Source: Shewanella inventionis (GTDB lineage Bacteria; Pseudomonadota; Gammaproteobacteria; Enterobacterales; Shewanellaceae). Taken from it: DNA of 64,000 nt. The notes below the pieces were generated by a model that was given only the letters and a program-made list of their open reading frames with translations, ran no database searches and was not told the DNA's origin. Location: positions 158,575-222,574 of the forward strand of contig NZ_BMII01000002.1 in assembly GCF_014641855.1 (NCBI RefSeq). Direction: 5' to 3'. The translations under genes were made by a program, and so were the position numbers. How positions within the stretch are numbered: the stretch's first letter is position 1; every line of letters begins with the position of its first letter. Positions 16,837-27,145 of this stretch are shown here, in pieces.

Positions 16837-19134
16837 ATGAGTGATTCGATTGAATTAAGCCTTGATGGCGTAGAGCAAATGCCCTTGAGGCGCTTTACCG
16901 AAGAGGCTTATTTAAATTATTCAATGTACGTCATTATGGACCGTGCCTTACCACACATTGGTGATGGCTTAAAACCGGTTCAGCGCCGTATTATTTATGC
17001 CATGAGCGAGCTGGGCCTTTCTGCGCAATCTAAACATAAAAAATCGGCCCGTACAGTCGGTGATGTATTGGGTAAATACCATCCTCATGGTGACAGTGCT
17101 TGTTATGAAGCCATGGTGCTTATGGCACAGCCTTTTTCATATCGTTATCCGCTGGTTGATGGCCAAGGTAACTGGGGTGCACCAGATGACCCTAAATCAT
17201 TTGCGGCAATGCGTTATACCGAAGCCAGATTATCTAAGTTCTCTGAAGTTTTATTGTCTGAATTAGGCCAAGGTACCGTGGAGTGGGGCGCCAACTTTGA
17301 CGGCACCATGAAAGAGCCTAAAACCTTACCCGCAAGACTGCCGCATATTTTACTTAACGGTATTACCGGTATTGCTGTGGGTATGGCAACAGATATTCCG
17401 CCTCATAACGCACGTGAATTAGTGTCTGCTTGTATTGAGCTTTTAGATAATCCCAAGGCAGAGCTTGAACGCTTAATGGAGTTTGTACCCGGCCCTGATT
17501 ATCCAACTGAAGCCGAGATTATTACCCCAAAAGCTGATATTGCTAAGATTTATGAGAGTGGCAAAGGCTCAATTAAAATGCGCGCTGTATTTAGTGAAGA
17601 GCAGGGCGAAATTGTGATTACTGCTCTGCCGCACCAAGCCAGTAGTGGTAAAATTTTAGAACAAATAGCCAGCCAGATGCAGGCTAAAAAGTTGCCTATG
17701 GTATCTGATTTACGTGATGAGTCTGATCATGAAAACCCTGTTCGCTTAGTGATTGTGCCGCGTTCAAACCGCATTGACTGTGAACAGTTAATGACGCACT
17801 TGTTTGCGACTACCGATTTAGAGAAAAGTTATCGGATTAACTTAAACGTGCTGGGTTTAGACGGACGACCACAAGTTAAAGGCTTAAAAACCTTATTAAC
17901 GGAATGGCTTGAGTACCGTGTCAGTACTGTGACTCGTCGTTTGCAATATCGTTTAGATAAAGTATTGGCAAGGTTACATATTTTAGAAGCGTTGATGATC
18001 GCGTTTTTAAATATTGATGAAGTAATTGAAATCATTCGCTTTCATGATGAGCCCAAAGCAGAGCTCATGGCACGCTTTAACTTGTCTGATAAGCAAGCTG
18101 AATCGATATTAGAATTAAAACTTCGCCATTTAGCCAAGCTTGAAGAATTTAAAATTAAGACAGAGCAAGACGAGTTAGCCGCTGAGCGTGACAAACTAGA
18201 GTTATTGTTAAGTTCTGATCGCCGCTTAAAAACCTTAGTAAAAAAAGAGTTACTTCAAGATGGTGAGACTTATGGTGATAACCGCCGTTCACCCATCATT
18301 GAACGCTTTGATGCAAAAGCCTTAACTGAGCAAGAACTCACTCCAACCGAATCGGTAACTGTTGTGTTATCTGATAAAGGCTGGGTTCGTTGTGCAAAAG
18401 GACATGATATCGATGCAGAAGGCTTATCTTATAAGTCAGGAGATAGCTTTTTATGTAGTGCAATGGGTAAAAGCAATCAAGCCGCTGTATTTATAGACTC
18501 CACAGGTCGTGCTTTTGCAACCGATAGCCATACACTTCCTTCAGCTAGAAGCCAAGGGGAGCCGATTACCACACGCTTTAATATGGCTCCTGGTGCGACC
18601 ATGCAGCACGTGCTAATGGGCAGCGATGATCAATTTTTCTTGTTGGCGACCGATGCGGGTTATGGCTTTATTTGTGCTTATTCAGATATGGTTAGCCGGA
18701 ACAAGGCAGGTAAAGCGTTATTGAGCTTGCCGACTAATGCGCTGGCATTGGCTCCTAAGCTTATTCATAAAGGCAGTGAACAGTCTTTGCTGGCCATTAC
18801 CTCAGAAGGGCGCATGTTGATGTTTAGTGTCGATGCGTTACCTCAGTTATCTAAGGGTAAAGGTAATAAAATCATTGGCATTCCGACCGAGCGAGCTAAA
18901 AATCGCGAAGAGTTACTGTTGCATTTGAATGTTGTGCCGCACAATACTGCAGTTACCTTGTGGGCAGGCAAGCGCAAGCTAACCTTAAAACCAAGCGATT
19001 TAGAGCATTATCGTGGTGAGCGTGGGCGTCGTGGGGCTAAATTACCAAGAGGATTACAGCGTGTTGATAGTGTAGACGTTGAACCCTTGTTAGAAGATGG
19101 CTCGCAAGAGGATATGTTAAATACCGAAGAATAG
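16837..19134 (+). CDS. parC: DNA topoisomerase IV subunit A (ParC)
   Basis: DNA breakage-rejoining subunit of topoisomerase IV, 765 residues. The N-terminal domain shows [20 protein letters not shown], the quinolone-resistance region with an unaltered serine. The catalytic tyrosine is in [10 protein letters not shown]. The C-terminal propeller carries basic repeats such as [14 protein letters not shown] and ends [19 protein letters not shown]. The ATG follows the TAA of the dehydrogenase gene with no gap, so translation may be coupled. A bidirectional terminator follows. Confidence 0.97.
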   Translation: MSDSIELSLDGVEQMPLRRFTEEAYLNYSMYVIMDRALPHIGDGLKPVQRRIIYAMSELGLSAQSKHKKSARTVGDVLGKYHPHGDSACYEAMVLMAQPFSYRYPLVDGQGNWGAPDDPKSFAAMRYTEARLSKFSEVLLSELGQGTVEWGANFDGTMKEPKTLPARLPHILLNGITGIAVGMATDIPPHNARELVSACIELLDNPKAELERLMEFVPGPDYPTEAEIITPKADIAKIYESGKGSIKMRAVFSEEQGEIVITALPHQASSGKILEQIASQMQAKKLPMVSDLRDESDHENPVRLVIVPRSNRIDCEQLMTHLFATTDLEKSYRINLNVLGLDGRPQVKGLKTLLTEWLEYRVSTVTRRLQYRLDKVLARLHILEALMIAFLNIDEVIEIIRFHDEPKAELMARFNLSDKQAESILELKLRHLAKLEEFKIKTEQDELAAERDKLELLLSSDRRLKTLVKKELLQDGETYGDNRRSPIIERFDAKALTEQELTPTESVTVVLSDKGWVRCAKGHDIDAEGLSYKSGDSFLCSAMGKSNQAAVFIDSTGRAFATDSHTLPSARSQGEPITTRFNMAPGATMQHVLMGSDDQFFLLATDAGYGFICAYSDMVSRNKAGKALLSLPTNALALAPKLIHKGSEQSLLAITSEGRMLMFSVDALPQLSKGKGNKIIGIPTERAKNREELLLHLNVVPHNTAVTLWAGKRKLTLKPSDLEHYRGERGRRGAKLPRGLQRVDSVDVEPLLEDGSQEDMLNTEE

Positions 19135-19188
19135 GTTGTGTTTATCTTAGATAAACACAATTGAGTGTAATAATTAATGTTATGCCAT

Positions 19189-19221
19189 AAAAAATGCAGC
19201 CCCTAGGAGCTGCATTTTTTT
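19189..19221. terminator. Bidirectional terminator between parC and bfd
   Basis: AAAAAATGCAGC (19189-19200) pairs with GCTGCATTTTTT (19209-19220) around an eight-base loop, serving both converging genes. Confidence 0.93.
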
Positions 19222-19242
19222 ATGCGATACGGCTTATAAAAA

Positions 19243-19434
19243 TTAAGCTACTTCATAAAAATTAGGTTCAAACTCAAGTTGTGTTTGAATAATTTCATTG
19301 GCCATGCGTGCGCATTTGCCACACTGGTTTGCTACGCCTAAACGTTTCTTTACATCTGCCAATGAACTGTCACCTAAGCTAACAGCTGCTTTGATTTGAG
19401 AATCGGTAATGGCATTACAAAGACAAACGTACAT
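19243..19434 (-). CDS. bfd: Bacterioferritin-associated ferredoxin
   Basis: A 63-residue [2Fe-2S] protein that helps release iron from bacterioferritin. The four cluster cysteines are C4 and C6 (MYVCLC) and C38 and C41 (NQCGKC), the arrangement specific to Bfd. A Fur box lies about 55 bases upstream, fitting induction under iron shortage. No bacterioferritin gene is adjacent. Confidence 0.93.
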   Translation of the reverse strand: MYVCLCNAITDSQIKAAVSLGDSSLADVKKRLGVANQCGKCARMANEIIQTQLEFEPNFYEVA

Positions 19435-19487
19435 AAAGAAGCCTCATCACACAAAAAATCATAACTTAACAATGTAATCTAATTCTA

Positions 19488-19506
19488 AATGAAAACCGTT
19501 ATCATT
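19488..19506. promoter_or_regulatory. Fur box upstream of bfd
   Basis: AATGAAAACCGTTATCATT is a near-perfect 19-base palindrome close to the Fur consensus, with only two mismatched pairs. It lies 54 bases from the bfd start, within the likely promoter. Confidence 0.75.
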
Positions 19507-19661
19507 GGCAATTACTTTTTGTCATTATATTGATCATTTTTAATACGCTTTGATCTGCTTCTCATATTTTTTGATGTTGATACATGTCAGCAATGAGCTT
19601 GCATTAACCCGGCTAACCTTGTTCGAGAATATTACGATGTTAAGCAAGGGCAGAAGTACTT

Positions 19662-19972
19662 ATACCAATTCCACTAATTATCTGGTCATTCAGCGGGAAT
19701 TCTGTACATTCTAGGCAAGTAATAGGATTGTAGGCATAGTTACTCTCGGCAACTGCTCCTGCGTTGCTCTACCTCCTGCATCCATGCAGTCGTACGTCAA
19801 AATACTATTAAGCAGCATAGAAGGCACAGAAACCCGCCTTGCAGGAGGCGCTCAGACAGTCCATTTCTTTGTTGCATTGCCTTAGAAGGGAATAACCATT
19901 ATTTCAACAATGCGCCTCAAACTGAACAGTCTGAGCGACTCTGATTGGTCACATAATTAATGGAAATGGTAT
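19662..19972. mobile_element. Non-autonomous MITE-like element, family 1, long copy
   Basis: A 311-base non-coding element with imperfect ~27-base terminal inverted repeats: ATACCAATTCCACTAATTAT at the left end and the inverse of ATACCATTTCCATTAATTAT at the right. It is repeated in reverse orientation at 42785-43047 with very high identity. The long copy contains about 50 central bases that the other lacks. It encodes no transposase, so it must have been moved in trans. It lies between bfd and the glycerophosphodiesterase gene. Confidence 0.8.
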
Positions 19973-20057
19973 TATGTCTGCAGTGAGTGGTTTTTACAGC
20001 GCGGGGGCGCACAACCATGGGCTTAGCTAATATAAATGGTAAGTGGGCGGCTTAGTG
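19973..20057. other. Short spacer between MITE and glycerophosphodiesterase gene end
   Basis: With the stretch 19507-19661 this is the rest of a 623-base gene-free region. Apart from the Fur box and the MITE nothing else is recognised in it. Confidence 0.5.
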
Positions 20058-20792
20058 TCAGTCAAACCATATTTGTGTTTGAGCGGGCAGTGGTAATGCG
20101 GCGGTAGCAATCGCCTTGTCTGGGTAATTACTAAAAATACCATCAACCCCCATCATTTTTAATGCATGAATATCATCGCTGTTATCGACAGTATACACAT
20201 ATACCTTAGCTCCACGCTGATGAGCGTCATCGACTATGGCTTGGCTAACAAACGCAACATCAAGATGAAGGGAGTAAGCTGCTATATCGGTAACCACTTG
20301 GGCTAAATCTAAGGGAATACCGCCTAGTAGTGGAGCGACAAAAGCCTGAGGCAGTTGTTGCTTTACCTGAGCTATGTATAAATGATTAAACGATGAAATA
20401 AGCAAATGTTGTGGAGTAAAGTGCAGTTTTTCCAAAATGTGTGGGTACATAGCCACAAAAGGGGGAACACAACCGACACCTTTGAGTTCAATATTAACGA
20501 TACAATCACCGCCCGTGAGGGTATCTAGGAGGATTAGTAATTCCCACAGGCTTGGGATCGGTTCGCCTGCTACAGTTATCTTGGCTAAATCAGCTTGAGT
20601 ACTTAGGTGGATAAGGCCATGACCGCTCGATTTGCCTTCAAGGCGGCGATCGTGAAAAACCACTAACTCACCGGCGACACAGTGCACGTCGAGCTCGATG
20701 GCTTTCGCCCCTAACTCGATAGCCTTACTCATAGCTTTTAAGGTGTTTTCAGGTGCGTAGCCACTGGCACCACGATGAGCAAATACAAGCAT
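20058..20792 (-). CDS. Glycerophosphodiester phosphodiesterase (UgpQ/GlpQ family)
   Basis: A 244-residue TIM-barrel enzyme that cleaves glycerophosphodiesters to glycerol 3-phosphate and an alcohol. The active-site signature is present: AHRGASGYAPENT (5-17), ELDVHCVAGELVVFHD with the metal ligands, NIELKG, and the C-terminal VYVYTVDN plus DGIFSNYPD. There is no signal peptide, so it is cytoplasmic like UgpQ and unlike periplasmic GlpQ. It starts 16 bases after the stop of the channel gene and may be cotranscribed with it. Confidence 0.93.
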   Translation of the reverse strand: MLVFAHRGASGYAPENTLKAMSKAIELGAKAIELDVHCVAGELVVFHDRRLEGKSSGHGLIHLSTQADLAKITVAGEPIPSLWELLILLDTLTGGDCIVNIELKGVGCVPPFVAMYPHILEKLHFTPQHLLISSFNHLYIAQVKQQLPQAFVAPLLGGIPLDLAQVVTDIAAYSLHLDVAFVSQAIVDDAHQRGAKVYVYTVDNSDDIHALKMMGVDGIFSNYPDKAIATAALPLPAQTQIWFD

Positions 20793-20808
20793 TGCAACTC
20801 CTACTTAA

Positions 20809-23800
20809 TTAGCCTTTAAATAGCCCTGTGGATTCTTTTTTACCCTGATTTAAATGCACTTCCATTTGAGGGTAAGCAAGTTCGACGTTATTTTCTTTTA
20901 GCTTTTTACTTATACGTTTGTGAAGATTATGCCGCAAGGGCCAGCGAGCAGACATGTCTTTAGCGTATGAGCGTACTTCATAGTCTTGAGTATGTGCACC
21001 AAAACCGGCAAACCAGACTTCGGGCTCAGGAATGGTTAGTGATAAATCACATTCACGTACAGCCTGGTGTAACAACATTTCTACTTTGGTTGGATCTGCA
21101 TCGCGAGATACCGATACTTTGACAATGACGCGAGTAATGGGATCTGACAATGACCAGTTTACTAATTGTTCGGTAATAAAGGCTTTATTTGGCACAATGA
21201 TCTCTTTGCGATCCCAGTCGACAATGGTGGTCGCGCGGATCTGAATTTTACTGACGGTACCAGTGAGATCTCTAATGGTCACTGTGTCACCGATGCGGAT
21301 GGGTTTTTCAAATAAAATAATCAGACCAGAGATAAAGTTAGCAAAAATTTCTTGTAAACCAAAACCTAAACCGACCGAGAGTGCAGCCACTAACCACTGT
21401 AATTTAGACCACTCCATTCCCAATGTTGAAAACCCAAACAGCATGCCAAAAAACACCACTAGATAGCTACTAACAGTGGTAATAGCAAAACCCGTACCGG
21501 GTGATAAATCAAGGCGCTGCAATAGCATTAGCTCGAGTAATCCGGGTAGGTTTTTAGCAATAACGGCTGAAAAACCAACCAAAATAATACCAAATAGCAC
21601 TGACTTTAAGGTAATTGGAACTTGCTGTTCAATGCCATTGAGAGTGCTGCTGGTGGTCCACAGTGTAATGCCATCTAAAAATGAAAATACAGCCGTATGA
21701 GTTTGCGCCAATATACCTAATAAGCTGGCAAAAAACGCTAAAATTAAAATTGATCTCACCAGCCCTAGAGATTGGCTAGAGATGGTTTCTAAATCAACGA
21801 TGGGTTCTTCGTAGGTTTCAATTGGGTCATTATTCAGTTCACCTCTTTCACGTTGGGCTAGGCGTTCAGCACGTTTTGCTTTTGCTCGATCAAAAGCAAT
21901 AAGGCGGCGTTCTATCAGCATCCACCGTTTAATTAATTGGTAAACCAGTAAAAATCCCAACCCTAAGAGCACGGAAATTTGTAACTGGAGTAAGAGTTGA
22001 AACGCAGTAAAGTAATAACCAATACAGGCTAATATAGCGCTAAATATCGGGGTGATAATCAGAGTAGCCCAAACTAATTTTTGCACAACGTCCAAGTTAT
22101 TCGCATTGGGTTTACCTTTGCGATATTTATCCATTAACACCATGACATCTTTGTAGAGCATAAATAGCACAATACAAAATACAATAAATGCTCCACGGCC
22201 TAGGCTGTTACGTACCAGAGATGTGTCGAGTACTTCAGTAAACCCCATTAAGCCTATCAAAGGGGCTGAGATAGCAACAAACGATGCCATGGTTTTTTGT
22301 GCTTGTTGGACAATATCTTTTGGGCGTCTGAAATGACTGATTAAAATCCCTTTGTCGACGGTCAATAAATAGAAAAAACGGTAAATAAGGTAGCAAATGC
22401 CAATTGCCGTAATACCAGAGCCAAGCGCGTAAACCACATTTTGTTCGGAGCGCATAAAAATGACTCCGGCAATAATGACTGGTAATGGTTTTATCAAGGC
22501 ATAAACCGTACTGATGATTAGTGTTTTGATGGTGTATTTGAATTTATCTTGGGTGACATTACCCACAAACACGGAGTAACGCCCAATGGCATGTTTAAAT
22601 TTTGGCGTTAACATGTCTTGTGCCATTAAACAGCACAATAATAAAATGCCCCACCAGGCCCATAAGTCGCTTTGATTCGTCCATGCTTGTTGTATGGCTT
22701 TTAATTGGCTAGGTTGTACCAGCCATAAGCTGCTTTGAGTTAAATCGATTAGCCATAAAGCGCCAATTCTAGGCGCATTAGGCACCCAAAACAGGTGTTC
22801 ATTAAGGGTGTTTTTTAGTGTGTGGTGTAACTGGATTAATTGCTCGTATCCAATGCGTAATTTGGCAAACTCGGCTAAGTATTGGTCGTATCCTTGTTGC
22901 AGTTGTTCTAGCAATACTTGTTGAGATTGCAGTAATTTTATTTGGGTTTCACTGTATTGTGATTGATTATCAAGTTGCTGTGCGTTTAATGCTTGTTGTT
23001 GTTCTAACTGATAACGTTTTAGTCTGGCATCAGCTAACTCTGTTTGCAGTTTATCTAGGCTTGGTGGTTTAGGTAACGATTGAAGCATTTGCAAAAAACG
23101 ATCCCCAAAAGCGGAGTTCGTTTTAACCCAAGTGATTTGCTCAAGTACGTTAGACAATTGCGTATTTTGAGATTGGTATCGTTTTTCAATCCGTTGTTGG
23201 CGTTCGATAACCGAATTATGCTCACTGGTTAAGTTTTGTAATTGTTGGGCATATTGTTGGTTAGCTTTGCTCAGTTCTTGTGATAACGGATCGGCTAATT
23301 CTTGTTCATCAATTAAATTATTCGCTATTGTATCGGCGGTTTGTTGCTGACGAAACTCAATATTATGCTTGTTAATTAACTCAATAAAGCGTTCTTGCTG
23401 GCTTAATGATAGCCGATTAACCTGTTGCTGTAGTTGGGTTATTTCGAGCTGTTTGGGGTTAGCTAAACGCTCTGCTTGCAAGGTTGTAATGTGTTGAGCA
23501 AGTAATTCTGCTTGCAACATATTGCGTTTGCCAAGTGGCGTATCGGCTGGGGCTTGTTGAGTTTTATTGTGCTGGTTTAATGCGTTTTCGGCTTGGATAA
23601 TCAAGTCAGGTAATTGGATTTGGCGTTGGGTAATTAATCTGAGTTGTTGGGTTAAATATGACTCAGTTTCTTTTAATTCAGAAAGGTGAAAATATGCCAT
23701 AGACGCCTGCTGATCTAGATCGATATCGGCATCAAGTTCGAGAGTGGTTTGGGCATCACGCAATTGTTGGTTTAACGACCGTTTGGTTTCGCTGTGTGAA

Positions 23801-24015
23801 CGCTCAATATTGTTGTATGTTTTTTGCTCAACTTTTAGCTCGTTAATACTGCTTTCGAGTTCAGTTATCTGTGTTTGAATATCAAATGCTTGATTGTTTG
23901 CTTGAGTATTAAGTCCAAGACGTTTGTCGAGTGTGACAGGCGTGTTTGCATAACCTGGCACCGACACGATGTTTGCAATAATAAAACACAGTAAAAAAGA
24001 CGTTAAATGTAACAT
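20809..24015 (-). CDS. MscK/MscM-type mechanosensitive channel, large form
   Basis: A 1068-residue protein of the MscS superfamily. A signal peptide (1-23, ending PGYANT) leads to a periplasmic region of about 400 residues made of Q/L/E-rich coiled coils. About 11 membrane helices follow. The C-terminal pore and beta domain shows LSVGLGFGLQEIFANFISGLIILFEKPIRIGD, the MscS signature, and RATTIVDWDRKEIIVPN. Such channels relieve turgor under hypo-osmotic shock; the large forms (MscK, MscM/YjeP) are further gated by ions or lipids. In many enteric and Vibrio genomes mscM follows psd, as it does here, so an MscM-like role is the better guess. Confidence 0.9.
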   Translation of the reverse strand: MLHLTSFLLCFIIANIVSVPGYANTPVTLDKRLGLNTQANNQAFDIQTQITELESSINELKVEQKTYNNIERSHSETKRSLNQQLRDAQTTLELDADIDLDQQASMAYFHLSELKETESYLTQQLRLITQRQIQLPDLIIQAENALNQHNKTQQAPADTPLGKRNMLQAELLAQHITTLQAERLANPKQLEITQLQQQVNRLSLSQQERFIELINKHNIEFRQQQTADTIANNLIDEQELADPLSQELSKANQQYAQQLQNLTSEHNSVIERQQRIEKRYQSQNTQLSNVLEQITWVKTNSAFGDRFLQMLQSLPKPPSLDKLQTELADARLKRYQLEQQQALNAQQLDNQSQYSETQIKLLQSQQVLLEQLQQGYDQYLAEFAKLRIGYEQLIQLHHTLKNTLNEHLFWVPNAPRIGALWLIDLTQSSLWLVQPSQLKAIQQAWTNQSDLWAWWGILLLCCLMAQDMLTPKFKHAIGRYSVFVGNVTQDKFKYTIKTLIISTVYALIKPLPVIIAGVIFMRSEQNVVYALGSGITAIGICYLIYRFFYLLTVDKGILISHFRRPKDIVQQAQKTMASFVAISAPLIGLMGFTEVLDTSLVRNSLGRGAFIVFCIVLFMLYKDVMVLMDKYRKGKPNANNLDVVQKLVWATLIITPIFSAILACIGYYFTAFQLLLQLQISVLLGLGFLLVYQLIKRWMLIERRLIAFDRAKAKRAERLAQRERGELNNDPIETYEEPIVDLETISSQSLGLVRSILILAFFASLLGILAQTHTAVFSFLDGITLWTTSSTLNGIEQQVPITLKSVLFGIILVGFSAVIAKNLPGLLELMLLQRLDLSPGTGFAITTVSSYLVVFFGMLFGFSTLGMEWSKLQWLVAALSVGLGFGLQEIFANFISGLIILFEKPIRIGDTVTIRDLTGTVSKIQIRATTIVDWDRKEIIVPNKAFITEQLVNWSLSDPITRVIVKVSVSRDADPTKVEMLLHQAVRECDLSLTIPEPEVWFAGFGAHTQDYEVRSYAKDMSARWPLRHNLHKRISKKLKENNVELAYPQMEVHLNQGKKESTGLFKG

Positions 24016-24163
24016 AATACTAGGCTCAAGTTGGAGTCTGGCAATGGTAACAAATTTACTAAAATATGTTCTATTTTTTTAGTGTTTTAAAGCGTCATAA
24101 CCCATGGCTTTTGTTTGAAATTATATGAAATAAAGTCATGTTTAACCTCTAGGCTACAAGCTG

Positions 24164-24201
24164 CTAAAAAAGAAAGCCGTATCTTAACAAAATACGGCTT
24201 T
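24164..24201 (-). terminator. Terminator of psd
   Basis: Read on the minus strand, AAAGCCGTAT (24192-24201 inverted) pairs with ATACGGCTTT (24173-24182 inverted) and is followed by a T-run at about 24171-24164. It separates psd from the channel gene. Confidence 0.85.
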
Positions 24202-24228
24202 ATGACGTTCAGCGGACTTTAGGGCGGA

Positions 24229-25128
24229 TTATGCCTGCGTTAATTTAGCAAATGCCTGTCCCATCCGTGTTGTCTCGCCAGGTTCTACGCCATCAGCAAA
24301 TGTCTCAATTGCATCTTGAGCAAACAACATAACCACAGTACTTCCAAGTTTAAACCGGCCCATTTCAGCGCCTTTTTCTAAGGTAAGGGCTTCAGGTCCT
24401 GTGGTTGGGTAGTCCCAGCTAAATACCTGTTTGCCACCAGGTGGGGTCACTGTACCAGCCCAAATGGTTTCGATACTGGCAACAATGGTTGCACCTACAA
24501 GTACCATGGCAAGAGGGCCAGCTTGGGTTTCAAAAATGGCTACAACGCGCTCATTACGGGCGAACAATCCGGGAACATTTTGAGCGGTTAAGGGGTTTAC
24601 AGAAAATAAATCTCCTGGAACGTAAGTCATCTTAGACAAGGTGCCAGTGATCGGCATATGAATACGGTGATAGTCTTTTGGAGCTAAATAGATCGTGGCA
24701 AAATCGCCACCATCAAAACGTGCCGCATCATCCTTATTACCGCCAAGCAAGGCTTCAGAAGTATAGCTGTGGCCTTTGGCCTGAAAGATATTGCCCGCTT
24801 CAATTGGACCGCATTGGCTAACTGCGCCATCGACTGGATGCGCCATAATATGTGCATCTTGGTTAATCGGGCGAAGTTCTGGCTTTAATGCACGAGTAAA
24901 AAAGTCATTAAAGGTTTTATACGTTTCAGGGGCTGGTTGTTTAGCTTCAGACATATCAATTTTATATTGTTTGATAAACCATTTAATGACAGCTGTGGTG
25001 ATAAAGCCTGCCTGTGCGGCCGCAAATTTACCCACTAAACGTGATAAAAAGTGTTTTGGCAGCATATATTGCAAAGCAATTTTAATTGAGTCCAATGTGT
25101 TTCCCTTTGTTTTATCTTGTTGCATCAT
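24229..25128 (-). CDS. psd: Phosphatidylserine decarboxylase proenzyme
   Basis: Inner-membrane enzyme that makes phosphatidylethanolamine. The 299-residue proenzyme cleaves itself within the motif [12 protein letters not shown] (LGST), whose serine becomes the pyruvoyl cofactor. Other family segments are [39 protein letters not shown] and [20 protein letters not shown]. It lies 26 bases downstream of rsgA on the same strand, the order conserved in enteric bacteria (rsgA-psd-mscM). Confidence 0.97.
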   Translation of the reverse strand: MMQQDKTKGNTLDSIKIALQYMLPKHFLSRLVGKFAAAQAGFITTAVIKWFIKQYKIDMSEAKQPAPETYKTFNDFFTRALKPELRPINQDAHIMAHPVDGAVSQCGPIEAGNIFQAKGHSYTSEALLGGNKDDAARFDGGDFATIYLAPKDYHRIHMPITGTLSKMTYVPGDLFSVNPLTAQNVPGLFARNERVVAIFETQAGPLAMVLVGATIVASIETIWAGTVTPPGGKQVFSWDYPTTGPEALTLEKGAEMGRFKLGSTVVMLFAQDAIETFADGVEPGETTRMGQAFAKLTQA

Positions 25129-25154
25129 AGTGATAGCCTTATTTCTAGTGACTA

Positions 25155-26213
25155 TTATTCGTCAATAGCACGAAAATGTCTTGCATGACGTTGTTCATCT
25201 AAACTGGCAATAATACGATGATAGTTGTTAAATCTGTCTTGAGTAATGTGTCCGGCTTCTAGCGCATCACGTAATGCACAACCTGGGTCATCACCATGTT
25301 TGCAATCACGGAATTTACATGTGCCTAAAAAATTTCTAAATTCAATAAAGCACCAACCCACTCGAGTGGCATCTAAATGCCACAACGCGAACTCTCGAAC
25401 ACCTGGAGAGTCAATTAAATCGCCGCCACTTTGAAAATGGATTAATTTTGCTGTTGTGGTGGTGTGTTGACCTAAGCCTGAGTTATCTGACACATCGCCA
25501 ACTAATAACTCAGCTTCTGGCATCAGCGCATTAATCAGTGATGATTTACCAACACCCGATTGGCCTGCAAATACGCTGACCTTTTCGTTTAATAATGCTT
25601 TGATGTCTTCTACACCTTCACCCGTATGACTGCTGACGCGGTATACGGGATAACCAATAGCTTGGTATCGCGCTAAGGCTTGTTCGATTTCTTCGCGGTT
25701 GTCATCATTAAGTAAATCAATTTTATTTAAAATAATGATCGGCGGAATATCTGTGTCTTCACATGCAACTAAGTATCGGTCAATAATTTGAGTGGTAAAA
25801 CTGGGTAATACAGATGACACGATTAAAATTTGGTCAATATTGGCCGCAATAATTTTTACGCCGTCATATAAGTCTGGGCGTGTGAGTGAAGATTTACGGG
25901 GGTGGACAGCTTCAACAATACCACCAATACTTGAACCTGCTTGTACCTCGGTGGCTAAACGTACAATAACGTTATCGCCTGTGACTAAACTGGTTACCGC
26001 ACGGCGAATATTACAGCGTGACACTATGCCGTCGCTGGTTTCAATGTCGGCGTGCTGGCCAAAACGTGATATCACAACGCCAGATTGTTCAGGGCCTAAT
26101 AAATTGTCCTGTAATTCAGGTGCGTCGTTATCGTCGCTTCGTTTGAGTCGCTTAGTCTGGTTGGCTCGCATTCGGCGCAATTGACCTTGGCTTAGGGGTT
26201 TCTTTTTACTCAC
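25155..26213 (-). CDS. rsgA: Small ribosomal subunit biogenesis GTPase RsgA
   Basis: Circularly permuted GTPase that acts late in 30S assembly. The 352 residues contain an N-terminal basic region ([20 protein letters not shown]), an OB-fold, then GTPase motifs in permuted order: NKIDLL (G4), then the P-loop GQSGVGKSS (G1) and DSPGVREF (G3). A C-terminal zinc site shows CKFRDCKH and DDPGC. It is divergent from orn with 112 bases between, and upstream of psd. Confidence 0.97.
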   Translation of the reverse strand: MSKKKPLSQGQLRRMRANQTKRLKRSDDNDAPELQDNLLGPEQSGVVISRFGQHADIETSDGIVSRCNIRRAVTSLVTGDNVIVRLATEVQAGSSIGGIVEAVHPRKSSLTRPDLYDGVKIIAANIDQILIVSSVLPSFTTQIIDRYLVACEDTDIPPIIILNKIDLLNDDNREEIEQALARYQAIGYPVYRVSSHTGEGVEDIKALLNEKVSVFAGQSGVGKSSLINALMPEAELLVGDVSDNSGLGQHTTTTAKLIHFQSGGDLIDSPGVREFALWHLDATRVGWCFIEFRNFLGTCKFRDCKHGDDPGCALRDALEAGHITQDRFNNYHRIIASLDEQRHARHFRAIDE

Positions 26214-26325
26214 AGGCTTATCTTCATTAAATAGGTGTTTTTTTGTGTCTCAAAAAAACAGTATGATACACATTCTTTTATAAAAAAGCCTGAATTTAGG
26301 CAATAGATAACATAAGGCGACATAA

Positions 26326-26871
26326 ATGGCTGCTGATGCGAATAACCTAATATGGGTTGATTTAGAAATGACAGGTTTAGAACCTGATGTCGATAGAGTG
26401 ATTGAAATTGCCACTTTGGTGACTGATCAGGAGTTGAATATCATTGCCCAAGGCCCTGTATTGGCGATACATCAAAGTGATGAGGTGCTTGGAGCAATGG
26501 ACGATTGGAACCAAAAACATCATGGCGAGTCTGGCTTAATTGATCGCGTCCGTGCCAGCAAATGCACAGAAGAAGACGCTATTAGACAAACCATTGAATT
26601 TTTAGCTCAGTATGTGCCGAAAGGGGCATCACCTATGTGTGGCAATAGCATTGGTCAAGATCGCCGCTTTTTAAACAAGTATATGTTAGAGCTTGAAGAG
26701 TATTTCCATTATCGCAACATCGATGTAAGCACCATTAAAGAATTAGTGCGTCGTTGGAACCCTGAAACCATGAATGGCTTTAGCAAAAAAAATACCCACC
26801 AAGCACTCGAAGATATTAAAGAGTCGATTGCAGAATTGCAGTTTTATCGCAAAGAAGTATTTAAAATTTAA
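26326..26871 (+). CDS. orn: Oligoribonuclease
   Basis: DEDDh 3'-5' exonuclease of 181 residues that degrades 2-5-mer RNA and linear pGpG from cyclic di-GMP. The Exo motifs are visible: [11 protein letters not shown] (DxE), [11 protein letters not shown] and the final H-x4-D in [10 protein letters not shown]. It is divergent from rsgA, as in other gammaproteobacteria. The tRNA-Gly array begins just downstream. Confidence 0.97.
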   Translation: MAADANNLIWVDLEMTGLEPDVDRVIEIATLVTDQELNIIAQGPVLAIHQSDEVLGAMDDWNQKHHGESGLIDRVRASKCTEEDAIRQTIEFLAQYVPKGASPMCGNSIGQDRRFLNKYMLELEEYFHYRNIDVSTIKELVRRWNPETMNGFSKKNTHQALEDIKESIAELQFYRKEVFKI

Positions 26872-26901
26872 CCAATCGAACAAATATTTTAAAAAAGGGG
26901 G

Positions 26902-26929
26902 TTGCAGCGTAGTAAAATTTACCTATAAT
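26902..26929 (+). promoter_or_regulatory. Promoter of the tRNA-Gly array
   Basis: TTGCAG at 26902 and TATAAT at 26924 are separated by 16 bases. A GC-rich discriminator (GCGGCC) follows, as expected for stable-RNA promoters under stringent control. Confidence 0.8.
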
Positions 26930-26938
26930 GCGGCCTCA

Positions 26939-26975
26939 ACTTTCTACAGAGCACCAAACTCTGAGCCTAGAAAGT
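26939..26975 (+). other. Leader hairpin of the tRNA-Gly array
   Basis: ACTTTCTA (26939-26946) pairs exactly with TAGAAAGT (26968-26975). Inside it CAGAG pairs with CTCTG. The structure would form at the very 5' end of the primary transcript, 26 bases before the first tRNA-like unit. Confidence 0.6.
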
Positions 26976-27001
26976 AAAAATGAAATTTGAAAATTTGAAA
27001 T

Positions 27002-27073
27002 GCGACATTAGCTCAGTTGGCACAGGTGGAAAGACGATACCTTGTTGATTGTTACCAATGAAGCAAACAGTAC
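27002..27073 (+). pseudogene. tRNA-Gly-like unit A1 (5' half only)
   Basis: The acceptor 5' strand and D-stem start (GCGACATTAGCTCAGTTGG) match the intact gene. The D-loop side is then replaced by CACAGGTGGAAAGAC. After GATACCTTG the anticodon arm is replaced by a segment containing ATTGTTACCAAT, and no T-arm or 3' acceptor strand follows. The next unit begins immediately, giving a 72-base period. Confidence 0.8.
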
Positions 27074-27145
27074 GCGACATTAGCTCAGTTGGCACAGGTG
27101 GAAAGACGATACCTTGTTGATTGTTACCAATGAAGCAAACAGTAC
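27074..27145 (+). pseudogene. tRNA-Gly-like unit A2 (5' half only)
   Basis: An exact duplicate of the preceding 72-base unit. It abuts the 5' end of the first intact tRNA-Gly gene with no spacer. Confidence 0.8.
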
